Assembly (NCBI GenBank): GCA_016584495.1
Contig: WAID01000007.1
Location: 124,001-188,000, forward strand
Reading direction: 5' to 3'
DNA from: Celoporthe dispersa
Lineage: Eukaryota > Ascomycota > Sordariomycetes > Diaporthales > Cryphonectriaceae
DNA length: 64,000 bases
The number at the start of each line of letters is the position of its first letter. The first letter of the stretch is position 1. This document shows, in pieces, positions 45,423-54,885 of the stretch. The translations under genes and the position numbers were made by a program. A model generated the notes under the pieces. The model was not told the origin of the DNA. It saw only the letters and a program-made list of their open reading frames with translations, and did not search any database.

Positions 45423-45719
45423 AGAGAAGGGGAGAGGCCTTGACGGCAAGCAGTTCTCTCTCTCTCTCTCTCTCCGGCGCAATAGCGTCCGTCCGTCATG
45501 AAGCATATATCGAGCATCAGCGAGTTCAGACAGGTCTGTTGTTGTTGTTGGGGTCTGGACCGGGGCTTGCTTTCTGTGCGGTCCACGGGCAGGGGCTTTG
45601 TCTCGGCTGCCCGTGGCTGGACGGCGAATATTTCGATCTAGCATCTACGCATCTATGTCCAAAATACCGATACCTCAAGCGTAGCCAGCCATCTAAAAAG
45701 ACATTTAGGGGCAGAAGAG

Positions 45720-46942
45720 TCACATCTTGCTCCCGTCCTTGGCCTTCTTCACCTCCTCGGGCGCCACCTCCCCCTCTGGCCTCCGTTTCTTCTCATACAG
45801 TTTCCCCGCGCCCGCCATCATCTCCAGGATCGCCTCGTCGCCGTAGTGCTTGTTATGCTCGAACGCAGGCTCCTCCCCATACGCGACCCGGGCCGTGTCG
45901 ACCAGCATCCGGCCCGTCATGCCCCACACCATATACCGCCCAGTGTCCTCCTCCTGCTCCTCCACGCTCTCCGCCAGCGCAGCCAGCCCGTCCTCGCGCT
46001 CCTCGGGCTTCGTCACGCGCTGGTGGGTGACGGGGACATAGAAGTAGTGTGCCCGCCAGGGGACGTTCTTGAACTCGATCCACTTGCCCTCGTACCACTT
46101 GCCGGGAGGTAATGTCACACCCTTCTCCCTGTCCCCGGGAAGAACCTCGTCCTCCGCCAGCAGGAAGTTATGCAGGGGGCCAGAGAAGACAGCCGCGACC
46201 TCCTTGGGGTCGAGACGCGGCATCAGGCTCTCGTCGACAGTGGGTGAGGGCTGTGCTGCACCGCCGGTGCCGACGCCAGGCTGGTCGTCCGAGTGCAGGA
46301 GGGCGACGCAGGGCCGGACGGCGAGCTCGGTCTTGGCGAGGCTGTGGGGGAGGTAGCAGAGGTGTTCTATGCGGAAGGGGGCGGGGATTTTGGTATCGTC
46401 TATGGGGAGGCCTATCTCTTCCCAGGCTTCACGTCTGGCTATCTGGTCTGTTTTTGAGGGGAGGAAGGGGAGGAAGGCGGGCGTGGTTAGCTGTTATGAC
46501 ACACACACACACACACACACACTTATCATATTATTGCTTCCTTATGCTGGATCCAAAAACAAAGGGGTTGAGCGAGGAAGAGAGTAGAGGGGGCGTACAT
46601 GGTGTCTCGTCTAGAGTATCTGCTTTGCCTCCTGGAAATGCTGCATGGCCTGGATTATGAGGCGCGATGAATACCGTCAGCTCTTCTCGCCTCACCCACG
46701 ACGACGGCCACAGCGCCCGGGAGAGAAGAAGGGGGGAAAAAAGACAACTACGAACCAGAGAAGCTCCTCAGGGTAGCCGCACGCATGGTGAGGACCACCC
46801 GCAAGTTCCCTCTCCGATCGGCGAAAAGCAGGATGAGGACGGCTGCCCTCCGGCTGAGAGGGAGTCTGTCCCATAGAGGGAACGGCGGTGGTCTATAGGC
46901 GCGTAGACGTGCTACTGCGGCCTGGCTTCTTGTTAACACCAT
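45720..46942 (-). CDS. Nudix hydrolase, CoA pyrophosphatase (Pcd1/NUDT7-like)
   Basis: Cleaves CoA or its oxidised form to phosphopantetheine and ADP; yeast Pcd1 is peroxisomal. Three exons: 46942-46756, 46649-46599 and 46447-45720, give 321 residues. Exon 1 carries the CoA-Nudix lead-in (PPPFPLWDRLPLSRRAAVLI, GNLRVVLTMRAATLRSFSG). The Nudix box is assembled over two introns: GHAAFPGGKADTLDE, then TPYQIARREAWEEIGLP with the catalytic REAWEE Glu residues. Next come IEHLCYLPHSLAKTELAVRP and a C-terminal half typical of fungal members (WRAHYFYVPVTHQRV, YMVWGMTGRMLVDTARVAY). No C-terminal SKL signal is present (it ends GSKM), so peroxisomal targeting is uncertain. (CA)n lies in intron 2. A possible small gene ends 9 bp upstream of the start codon. 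Confidence 0.9.
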
Positions 46943-46951
46943 ATCGATTCA

Positions 46952-47344
46952 TTATGACTTTTTGGGTGTGTTTCTGTGTGCCATCCTCAGGCAGGTTCCG
47001 GTCACCAGATAGCATAGACTACTGACCGCAGAGGCTACGCTGAGAGGTGCCATACTCGGTATGTCCCAGTATGCGCCCTCGTCAAGCTCGTCGTCCAGCT
47101 GCAGTTGCTGCTGTGGTTGTGGGGACGGAGAGCCGGTCCTAGGCGGCAGCGGTGACGTAGAGGCAGCGGCTGCAGCAGCAGAGGATGCCTCCCTGATACT
47201 CTCGACGATACTCTCGGCCTCGGCTGCTCCTGTGGCCGGAGCTGTTGCGAGGTCTTCGTCGTCGTCGTCCTGTACTGCGTGTGGTGGCGGTTCTGAGGTG
47301 TATCCGTTTGACAGATTCTCTTCTTCCTCTACTGTGCCTGTCAT
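46952..47344 (-). CDS. Possible small acidic protein, unrecognised
   Basis: Open frame of 130 codons from ATG 47344. It encodes an acidic, Ala/Ser/Gln-rich product (EEEENLSNGY, DDDDEDLATAP, PQPQQQLQLDDELDEGAY) ending in a more ordinary segment WDIPSMAPLSVASAVSSLCY. It stops 9 bp before the Nudix ATG on the same strand. I know no homologue. It could be a separate small gene, an upstream ORF on the Nudix transcript, or chance in GC-rich trinucleotide repeats (GTC/CTG tracts). Confidence 0.3.
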   Translation of the reverse strand: MTGTVEEEENLSNGYTSEPPPHAVQDDDDEDLATAPATGAAEAESIVESIREASSAAAAAASTSPLPPRTGSPSPQPQQQLQLDDELDEGAYWDIPSMAPLSVASAVSSLCYLVTGTCLRMAHRNTPKKS

Positions 47345-47921
47345 GTCTTTTGTCTTGTCGCCTGGTCTTTTTTTCTTTCTTTTTTTTTTTTTTTTTGGAG
47401 AAAGGGAGGTGGGGGTGAGAATAATATCAGAGAGGGTCACAGGGAGGATTGGTTAGTTGATTAGTTGGCCAGGAAGAAGCCGAGGGACAGCGCTGCACCA
47501 AGTGGCCGAGCTGAAGAGCCGATTCGGGGGAAGGAACCGTCCACTGCAAGCCGTTCTCGGCAACACAAGAGGGTCTCTCACCTTTGCAGTATTTTGGCCG
47601 CCGTCATGTCATGTAAGCAAGCGGTGTCTTTCTTTTTTGAATGCTCGTCACTCGTGGCACTGCATCCCTCGAGCACAGTCTTCACACTTGGCCTAGGAAA
47701 CAGAATCGAGCCAGAGGGACGGCGCCATGGTATTATCACACTTCCATCGCGCCTGAATATGATCTGGAGAGACTGCATGTCGTCGCCATGGGCTGACTTG
47801 CTTCTTCCTCCTCCTCAGTTTGAACCAGACCTCAACCGTCCATCCTCTCAACCACATACACACAAAGACCTCCACAGCTCTTCTGGACTGCACAAGTGGA
47901 TGAGATGAAAGCCCTGACGTC
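47345..47921. other. Intergenic, promoter of the Zn2Cys6 gene
   Basis: A T13-T16 homopolymer region at 47370-47396, then ordinary sequence; CTTCCTCCTCCTCAG at about 47803-47818 resembles a 3' splice site of a leader intron. No gene seen. Confidence 0.55.
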
Positions 47922-50095
47922 ATGAACGCCAGCCACAAGCGCTCGCGGGCCAAACATGCCTGCAGAGAGTGCAACCTCCGCCGCGTGCGCTGCGACGTGA
48001 TGCAGAAGCACCCGTGCTCCAACTGCGAGACCGCCCAGGCCGACTGTGTCATTCTGCCCTCCAAGAGGGGCAGATACCCACGAAAAGCCTCGCCAAGACA
48101 GCAGCCTCAAGGATGAGTCCTCGTCAGGGCCTCCTCGGTCGCTGGCCAGTCCCGGGTCTGTAGTGGTGAGGAGTACGAGGAGGAATGGGCCGTCGACTCC
48201 TGACGAGGGACCACCAGAGACGCCCACAGGACCGCCGTCGGGTGCAGCATCGCCAGGTGTGGTGGTGACAGGATCCTCAGTCGCCCGTGCCTCCTCCTCC
48301 TCGACCGGGGGCGGCAGTCTCTTCTTTGGGGAGTCGAATTTCCTCACGCTCGTGCCGTCGCGGAGACCAGGAACACAGCCCAGCACTGACAAGGCCCGCC
48401 TCTCTTTCCCCATCAACACGGCTTTATCAACGCCGCAGCCCAACAACCAACAATACTCCTCCGCCTCCTCCTCCTCCTCCCCGCCCTCAGCAGGCGTCAT
48501 CCACCTCAGCCAGGGAACCGAGCGCTACCTCAAAGACGAGGGCGCCCTCGCCTTTCCGAGCCTGCAGACCTGTCTGCCCGTCATCCATGCCTACTTCAGG
48601 TGGTTTCACCCCTGCTTCCCTGTTCTGGACCGTCCCAGCATCGCTCGACGCCTCACGGCCATGGACATCTCACCCTTGCTCCTCCAAGCCATGCTCTTCA
48701 TCGGTGCGACGTGGTGTGAGGAGGACGCCATCGTGGCCATGGGCTTCCGGGACCGTTCCGAGGCCAAGTCACTCCTGTACACCAGAGCTCGGCTGCTGTT
48801 CCATGCGGACTGGGAGAGAGACCAGATCACGCTCATCCAGGGCCTGTTCCTCATGAGCTTCTGGCGCGGCGAGTCGTCCGATGTGAGGGATGTGAGATAC
48901 TGGCTGGGCGTGGTCATCACCCTGGCCGAGACGTGCGGGCTGCACCGCTCGACCAAACTCACCACCAGAGACCCGAGGATGGCGCGGATCCGCAGGAGGA
49001 TATGGTGGTCCGTCTACGTCCGCGAGAGGCAGTCGGCCGCATCGCTGGGCCTACCGATGAGGATCAGGGACGAGGACTGCGATATCGAGCCCCTGACCAG
49101 CGCGGATCTACAACACGACGAAGACGACAGTCCGGCCACGGCGCTCGGATCGCCCACGGCAGAGCACCTGATCTATCCCGTCAAGCTGGTCGAGCTGGCG
49201 AGGCTGCTTGGCAGGGTCATCGACATCCACTTCGTCCCCGGGAGGACGCCCACGGCACAGGAAGAAGTCGTGCACCTGCAGACCTCGCTGGAGGAGTGGA
49301 AGGACAGTCTCCCGGTCGAGCTGAGGAGGATCTCGGGTGAGGACAATGCCTCTGTGTGGACCTGCCTTGTTCATCTAGCATATAACCACCTGCGCATCTT
49401 GATCCATCGCAACGGCTTCCTGCGGCACAATGAACAGGATACACAGGCAGCGCTCGGCGCCGCAAGTCAAATCAGCAGGATCGCTGAAGATATGCTCGAC
49501 AAGAAGACCTTACAGGTAAAGCACACTCAGCAACAGACCCAGTCCCCAGCGGTAAATGATCAGGCCACAGTAAGCTGACGCTCAGTCTCAGTACGGTCAG
49601 ATGCACCTCATCACCAGCCTGTTCGCCGCGCTCTGTATCCACGCCATCAGCCTCAAGACGGCCGACGGCGTCGGCAGGAGGCTCGCAGAAAATCGTGCCC
49701 AGATCTGTCTCCTGGGGCTGAAGGAGGTGCAAAAGTCTTGGCGCATCAACAACACTGTTCTCGACCTGTTCCTCCAGTACCTCGACGAGTCAATAGCGAG
49801 ACGTCTCGGCGGCGATACCGGCCGAGACGAAAAGACCAACATGGCCAGATCACCGGCTGCCGTGTCTAGAGAGTCCAGCAGTGCGGGCCTGTTGGCGCCG
49901 ACTGCCAACCCTTTCCCGCAGCCTGAGACGAGCTCGTTCGAGGACCAGTATTTTAATTTCCTGTCGACGAAATGGGAGGGCGAGAATGCCATTGACGACC
50001 TGGAGCTCATCCTAGATCCGCAGTCCCGGGCGCAGACTCCGGCGGGGGGGCCGGCGCAGCTGGATGGGCTGAACTTTTTGGAGAGGTGGTTGTGA
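47922..50095 (+). CDS. Zn2Cys6 transcription factor with fungal_trans domain
   Basis: Nuclear regulator of the Gal4 class, about 698 residues in two exons (47922-49515 and 49592-50095; intron GTAAAG, branch GCTGACG, CAG). The binuclear cluster is at the N-terminus: HACRECNLRRVRCDV, then HPCSNCETAQADCVI, six Cys in C-x2-C-x6-C-x5+-C-x2-C-x6-C order, followed by RGRYPRK, as in cutinase-factor CTF1-beta relatives. A low-complexity linker leads to the fungal_trans domain: AYFRWFHPCFPVLDRP, LQAMLFIGATWCEE, LYTRARLLFHADWERD, GLFLMSFWRGE, LGVVITLAETCGLHRS, RRRIWWSVYVRER. One frame break lies just after the zinc cluster at the A run 48083-48086 (one A too many). Targets cannot be told from sequence; neighbouring genes give no pathway. 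Confidence 0.87.
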
Positions 50096-50891
50096 ATTAG
50101 CGAGCTGATGAGGAGTCTAGGAGGGCCTACCTTACCATAGCGCGCAACACAAGCTCATCACTGTTCGCTAATGCAGAGTCCTGACCTTTTTACCCACACA
50201 TTCGTCGACGTGCAAAGCGTTTCGCCTTGAGTACCGGAGGATAGCGCCTCATAAAGACATGAGCACCACACCACAAATTGTCGATCGTCTTTCGATCGTG
50301 CAAAGTGACAGCGTGACGGCCACGAACCTCGCTCATCAGTCATGTTTGTGATTGCGAGTGACGCAGTGTCATGAGCCACAACAACACGACAAGTATATCT
50401 ATACTACCTCAAGAGGGCGTACAAGACAAATTTAGCTACTCTTCCCCCTCTCTCGAAGCTGCCTTCCTTCTCACAATCAACTTGGTCTCTTCGCAACAGA
50501 AAACTTACGAATTTCACGCCACGCTGTCCTCACCACGACTCCCTCGTACAGGACAGTATCAAGTGTTTTTCGTGACAAGAGAACTTGCCCTATTGTCATC
50601 CCTCACGTTCTTGACTCTAGAATATGGTCCCCCGGGCATCGAGATTCACCGAGCACTTCGATCTAGAAGTGTGCGAGGGCCAGTGACTCACTGGCCCTAG
50701 GTTGTGCACGGTCCAGCCAGCCAGCAGCCTCTTTCTAGATAGCCTCAGCCAGATCAGCTGGCTTCCTTTCTTTCTTTCCTTCTTTCTTTCTGCAGCGTTC
50801 ATATGAGTTCTATTACACCTCACACATTCTCTCTTCTCTTCTTTTCTTTGTGCAGTGCATCCTTCAACTCAGGGCCGCTCAACAAGAAAAC
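50096..50891. other. Intergenic with palindromes
   Basis: No gene. A 6-bp hairpin at 50654-50671 and an almost unspaced 11-bp inverted repeat at 50676-50698 lie 195-240 bp before the next ATG; a (CTTT)n-like tract follows at 50764-50790. Confidence 0.65.
50676..50698. repeat. 23-bp palindrome (11-bp arms)
   Basis: AGGGCCAGTGA and TCACTGGCCCT pair perfectly around a single C. The core GGCCAGTG recurs in a second palindrome at 51831-51844 on the other side of the membrane-protein gene. Confidence 0.8.
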
Positions 50892-51818
50892 ATGCCACCT
50901 AGCGAGGAAACGGAGGTTCCCAATATTACTGAGGAAGCCCAAGATGTCAAACCGAGAAGATTCCGCACCGTCCTGCTCATCCGAGGCATACAGGTAACTT
51001 CCTCCTCCCGAGACCGCGAGACGGCACAATTCTCCTGACCGGCTTCCACGCAGTTCCTCCTAGCCATCACAGCCCTCTCCCTCACCGCCCGGATGCAGAC
51101 CAGCGGACTCCTGGCACATCTACCCTCGGGCCGGAGCCCGAACCTCGAGGGCACGCTGATACTGGCCGTCAGCGTCGTCTCTCTGACCTGGTCCTTGTTC
51201 CCCTTTGCGTCTGTGCTGACGGCGTGTTGCCACCGCCGGGACTGGCTCGATACGGAGGCGCTGGAGGGCGGGGACGGCGAGCCGGAGTGGAAGAAGAGGC
51301 CTTGGTGTGCTTGGGTTTTGCCCATCTTTCTTGAGCTTTGTTCTCTGATCGCGGCGGTGGTTATGCTGGTTGTGAGTATATGGCAATATCCTGTTTCCCT
51401 CCCTCCTCCTTCCCTTTTCGTTCACCTTTGTCTTGAGGACTGACCTAATCTGACTAACAATGCCACATATATACAGTACGCCTTCCGCGCAATGAGTGAC
51501 GACCAATGCCTCGGCTCGCCAGGCTTCGTCTACCAGAGCGTCAACATCTGCCCGCAGCTCATGGCGGCGTGGTACCTGGCCGTCCTCTCCGGGGGGGCGG
51601 GGCTGGCGTGTGTCGGTCTGGAGATATACCGCGTCCACTACTGGGCCAAGGCTGTGCGGCGTGGTGATCCAGGACGGCGTGGCGGGGAACGGTCTGGTCG
51701 AAGAGAGCGACGGTGCCTGGGGCTTTGGAGGGTGGGCTCGGTGAGAGAGCTTGTATCCCGTTGTATCAGTGTTATGTTTTGGGTGGTTGTGATCATTGCG
51801 TTTATTTGGCTAGAGTGA
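50892..51818 (+). CDS. Multi-pass membrane protein of unknown function
   Basis: Three exons, 50892-50993, 51054-51371 and 51477-51818 (branch GACTAACA before the last), give 253 residues. Four clear membrane helices: FLLAITALSLTAR, LILAVSVVSLTWSLFPFASV, VLPIFLELCSLIAAVVMLV, AAWYLAVLSGGAGLACVGLE; a fifth, MFWVVVIIAFIWLE, ends the protein. The layout of four close helices with a short cytosolic N-terminus resembles fungal MARVEL-like proteins, but I see no diagnostic motif. The segment after the fourth helix (about 51650-51740) is Arg/Gly-rich and open in a second frame, so the C-terminus is less certain. A hairpin (CCAGTG 51822-51827, CACTGG 51832-51837) begins 4 bp after the stop codon. Confidence 0.7.
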
Positions 51819-51830
51819 TCACCAGTGTAT

Positions 51831-51844
51831 GCACTGGCCAGTGC
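51831..51844. repeat. 14-bp perfect palindrome after the membrane-protein gene
   Basis: GCACTGGCCAGTGC, its own reverse complement. It overlaps a hairpin starting right after the stop codon and may serve 3'-end formation. Confidence 0.7.
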
Positions 51845-51914
51845 CCCTTATATCTGGTCACAAATATAATCGCGGTGGAAGAAGACTCCTGTAGCATCTG
51901 ATCTGTCATGTGAA

Positions 51915-51921
51915 TATATAA
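51915..51921 (+). promoter_or_regulatory. TATA box of the 5S rRNA gene
   Basis: TATATAA at positions -30 to -24 relative to the first base of the 5S gene. Neurospora 5S genes need a TATA-like box at this distance. Confidence 0.65.
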
Positions 51922-51944
51922 GCATCGTCACAACCGATTTCATC

Positions 51945-52063
51945 ACGTACGACCATACCTAGTGGAGAACTTGGGATCCCGTCTGCTCTCCCCTAAATAA
52001 GCCACTAAGGGCCGGATTAGTAGTTAAGTGGGTGACCATTAGCGAATACCCGGTGTTGTACGT
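51945..52063 (+). rRNA. 5S ribosomal RNA, divergent dispersed copy
   Basis: 119 nt, the standard 5S length, starting ACGTACGACCATACC and ending GGTGTTGTACGT, followed by T runs (CGTTTTGTTTTTG) for Pol III termination. Conserved internal parts include GGGATCCCGTC, AAGCCACT, GGGCCGGATTAGTAGTT, GGGTGACCA and AGCGAATACC (box A / intermediate element / box C region). Helix I pairs ACGTACGAC with GTTGTACGT; helix II pairs TAGTGG with CCACTA. Compared with the common Neurospora sequence as I remember it (ACATACGAC...; CACTGG/CCAGTG), both arms of these helices changed together, so the changes keep pairing. In most Pezizomycotina 5S genes are scattered singly like this one. I judge it a functional variant rather than a pseudogene. 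Confidence 0.9.
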
Positions 52064-54255
52064 TTTGTTTTTGTTTTCTTATTATTTTTTTTTAGGCCCA
52101 TATAATTTCAAGATCTTCTGAAGAGTGGCATGTTATATAGTACCATTCGCGAGAGAGCTGGGCCTTGTGACTTTGGGTGGTAACATGCTAACATGCATGC
52201 TTGGCGGCTAACATTGGCCGTGATATGATCAAGTACCTATGGAAATAGACTGATGGGCTTTGGTTCCTTCTTACTATTTGCAACAAGATCCAAAATTGCA
52301 TAACTTGAGGCATGGAATGGTGCTGTGTGCATCTATAGGTGTTGCAAACGGAACTCTGGGGTTGACAGGCCTGTTGGACATTTTCTTAGAGTAGTCGACA
52401 AAAAAAAAAAACCATTCATGATTTTCCAATGTGAAAGCCTGAGGGAACATGTTCTAGCACTGTCATCGTGAGCAAGAGTGACTTGGCTGTTTCACGCAGG
52501 AGCCAAGACAGCGAGGCTGATGACATTATCTAAACAGACATGGTCTGTGCACCCACAGCCTCGTGTACTTACAGTATTACCCAAGGTGTCAATCAAGCAT
52601 GCACATCTCATGTGCAGACAAGTGAAGTGCTAGCCACCTGTGCTCCGAAAATGTTTGTTCCTCCAATCATTCTTGACATAATTCATAGATGAGTTCTGTG
52701 GTGTGAGATTATTGCCCATATCAAATGACTCTGAGGATGTTGCAACCAAAGGTCACTAATGCCTCAAGAGGGAGTGAAACTTTGCTGTGCTTGGACCAGT
52801 CCTGTCAATGAGCAGCCTGGACGAATGTTTTGTGACATGGAGGCACTCGAGTCGAACTGCCATGAGCAAGAGGGAGGTTGTGAGGGACATGTGCTTGCTC
52901 TCGAAAGAGAAACAGGGGTGCTTGTCATGACCTAAAAGATAGTAACATGCAGATTTGCGGGGTGAATTCAGACTTGGTCCAGCCTTCCTTCTCCTTCAAA
53001 ATTCTTGGCTTGGCTCTATCCCAATCCTGGAATCACTAATCAGCCAGGGTCTTCTTCCAAAGGGCCGCACCCTTCCTCTCGAAAGGATTGTCAAGGGTGA
53101 AGACATGAGCAGGTTCGGAAATTGGACTCGGGCTGGACAAGACGGCAGCACGGCGCGTCTCAAAGAGATGGGTACTCTCCTCTCCTCTCTGTCTCTCTCG
53201 TGTCTTCAGAAGACAAGTACTTACAGCCGGGGGCGTATCATGATGGCCTTTGTCATATGTGGGTCGCATTCTGGTGCCCATGACGGTCGTAGAACCGAAA
53301 GTCCCAGGGAGGCCCCGAGTAGCGGGTCGATAGCTAGACTGGCAACTTCTTGTTTGAAGGGCATGACAGAGCGCCCCACGGCAGACAGGAAGAACGGAGG
53401 GGCGGTGATTTGGACCTCGCCATTCGACCAGACAGGGTGGGCGGGGGGAGGCAATCTGATGGCCAGGGAAACCTGAAGAGGCGACTCTCGGTGGGTAGCG
53501 CGCGCGCGAACAGGCGAGTATGCGGCAGTCGCAGGGAGAGCCTGTTGTTGCGTGCCTCTTTAACCTTGCGGATCTGTGGTTGTTACCAACCACTGATCAG
53601 TGTTGGTTAGCATGTAACGTACGTACGTCGTGGTGTGAATGGTGGTGTTGATTTTGTTGTTGTTGATTAAGATTGTGTAAACTGCTGCTCTGCCTTGACA
53701 ATCGTTGCTTCCTCACAGAAGGTATGAAAACAGTGTCTCTGGGGGTCCTCTGAAAGCAGTATGTAAATTGAGGCTAATTATTGATGGGCCTCTCTTCTTC
53801 CTAGATTTCTTACTAAGGGTTGAGGGTATAGATCGATCATGAAGAGCTATGAGGAGAACTATGGAACAAAGCATGAGCCTTGCATGACAGAGTTTCGAGG
53901 CTGAGTGCTGCTCTAAAACAACAAGATCTAGCTGAGTGAGGTCTGATATGCTTGGGATTCACAGACCCCAGCGATGAAACACCAGCATCAGGAGTGGCTC
54001 GAGCAGTATGAAGGCCTGCGCAAGCTGACTGCCACGAGGTCTTGATGGTGTAGCCTGGAGCCAGCCCTTGAGTCGGTTCATATGGGATATCATACATGCC
54101 AACCAGATCGAGTTCCAACTCTCGTGGTCTTATTCTGATATTGAGGATGACGAACCCCAGTACAACACTGGTGGCAAGGTAGATGTCGAGGAGCAGCTCA
54201 TCTACGGCTCATGTTATCTATACTAATACAGCATGCCAGCTCGGCTAACTTGCCC
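52064..54255. other. CpG-poor, AT-richer interval with decayed sequence
   Basis: Base composition differs from the rest of the window: TpG and CpA are common and CpG rare (none between 52647 and 52821). An open frame at 52955-53476 (+) contains protein-like patches (MSRFGNWTRAGQDGSTARL) but no recognisable domain. A decayed gene is listed separately at 53839-54224. The interval may be an old mutated repeat or transposon remnant; no terminal repeats were seen. Confidence 0.5.
53839..54224 (+). pseudogene. Decayed gene fragment, unknown family
   Basis: Short protein-like pieces lie in different frames: MKSYEENYGTKHEPC (53839), AWDSQTPAMKHQHQEWLEQY (about 53958-54017) and, after stops, AWSQPLSRFIWDIIHANQIE and WSYSDIEDDEPQYNTGG, ending at a TAA at 54222-54224. 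Codons look protein-like, but stops and frame changes separate the pieces. The product is not recognised. An intact multi-exon gene is less likely, because no splice pairs join the pieces. Confidence 0.3.
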
Positions 54256-54885
54256 CTACGAGGGGAGGGGGTCCTCCCTCAGCTTGCTTTCCAGCCCCGC
54301 GAACGCCTCCAGCACATCTGTGGCCCTCGTGCTCATCCACTCCTCCACAGACCTCTCACCCAGCTTTCCCTCCGTGACAGCAAGCAGCGCGTCCGGGCCC
54401 CGCCCCCCGGCCCAGGTCAGCTCGACCTTCTTCTGCACCACCCTGAGCTCCATACCCGTCAGGACGGCGCTGAGCTGCTGGCTTGCGAGACGGCCCCCTC
54501 CCCCGCCGTAGCTGACAATCATGACTGGTTTCCCGGTGAACCCTGCCCACAGGAAGTCGATGGCGTTCTTGGTGGCGCCCGACATGCCGAAGTTGTACTC
54601 GTTGATGACAAAGATGTACGCGTCGTGCGAGGCCATCTCCTCGGCCCAGGCCCTGGCCTCCTCCTCCTCGAACTGGACCCCCCTTGAAGACATGAACTTG
54701 GGAGGCACGGGTCCGCTGAAGATGGGCAGGCGGAAGGACTTGACGTCGAGGGGTTTGAGCGTGATGTTGGCTGCGCTGGCGGCAGGCTGGATGATTTTTT
54801 GGATCACGGCGCCGACGGAGGGGCCTATGCGGAGGGCTCGGTGGGATGTGACGACGAGGGCCACCGACTTGGCTGTTGGTGTCAT
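54256..54885 (-). CDS. NADPH-dependent FMN reductase (flavodoxin-like)
   Basis: Single exon, 209 residues. Flavodoxin-fold quinone/FMN reductase of the SsuE/azoreductase group: VALVVTSHRALRIGPSVG (FMN phosphate loop), LKPLDVKSFRLPIFSGPVPP, MASHDAYIFVINEYNFGMSG with ATKNAIDFLWAGFTGKPVM (the NEYN...K/NAIDW-type signature), MIVSYGGGGG. It reduces FMN or quinones with NAD(P)H in the cytosol. I chose ATG 54885 (MTPTAKSVAL), as the family begins just before the first beta strand; an ATG at 54993 adds 36 unlikely residues. Frame intact. Neighbouring sequence gives no pathway. Confidence 0.87.
   Translation of the reverse strand: MTPTAKSVALVVTSHRALRIGPSVGAVIQKIIQPAASAANITLKPLDVKSFRLPIFSGPVPPKFMSSRGVQFEEEEARAWAEEMASHDAYIFVINEYNFGMSGATKNAIDFLWAGFTGKPVMIVSYGGGGGRLASQQLSAVLTGMELRVVQKKVELTWAGGRGPDALLAVTEGKLGERSVEEWMSTRATDVLEAFAGLESKLREDPLPS

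Noticed and set aside
52955..53476. Open frame of 173 codons on the plus strand (and minus frames opposite it)
   Set aside because: Neither strand shows a recognisable domain, and the interval is mutated-looking. Kept only as a note in the interval entry.
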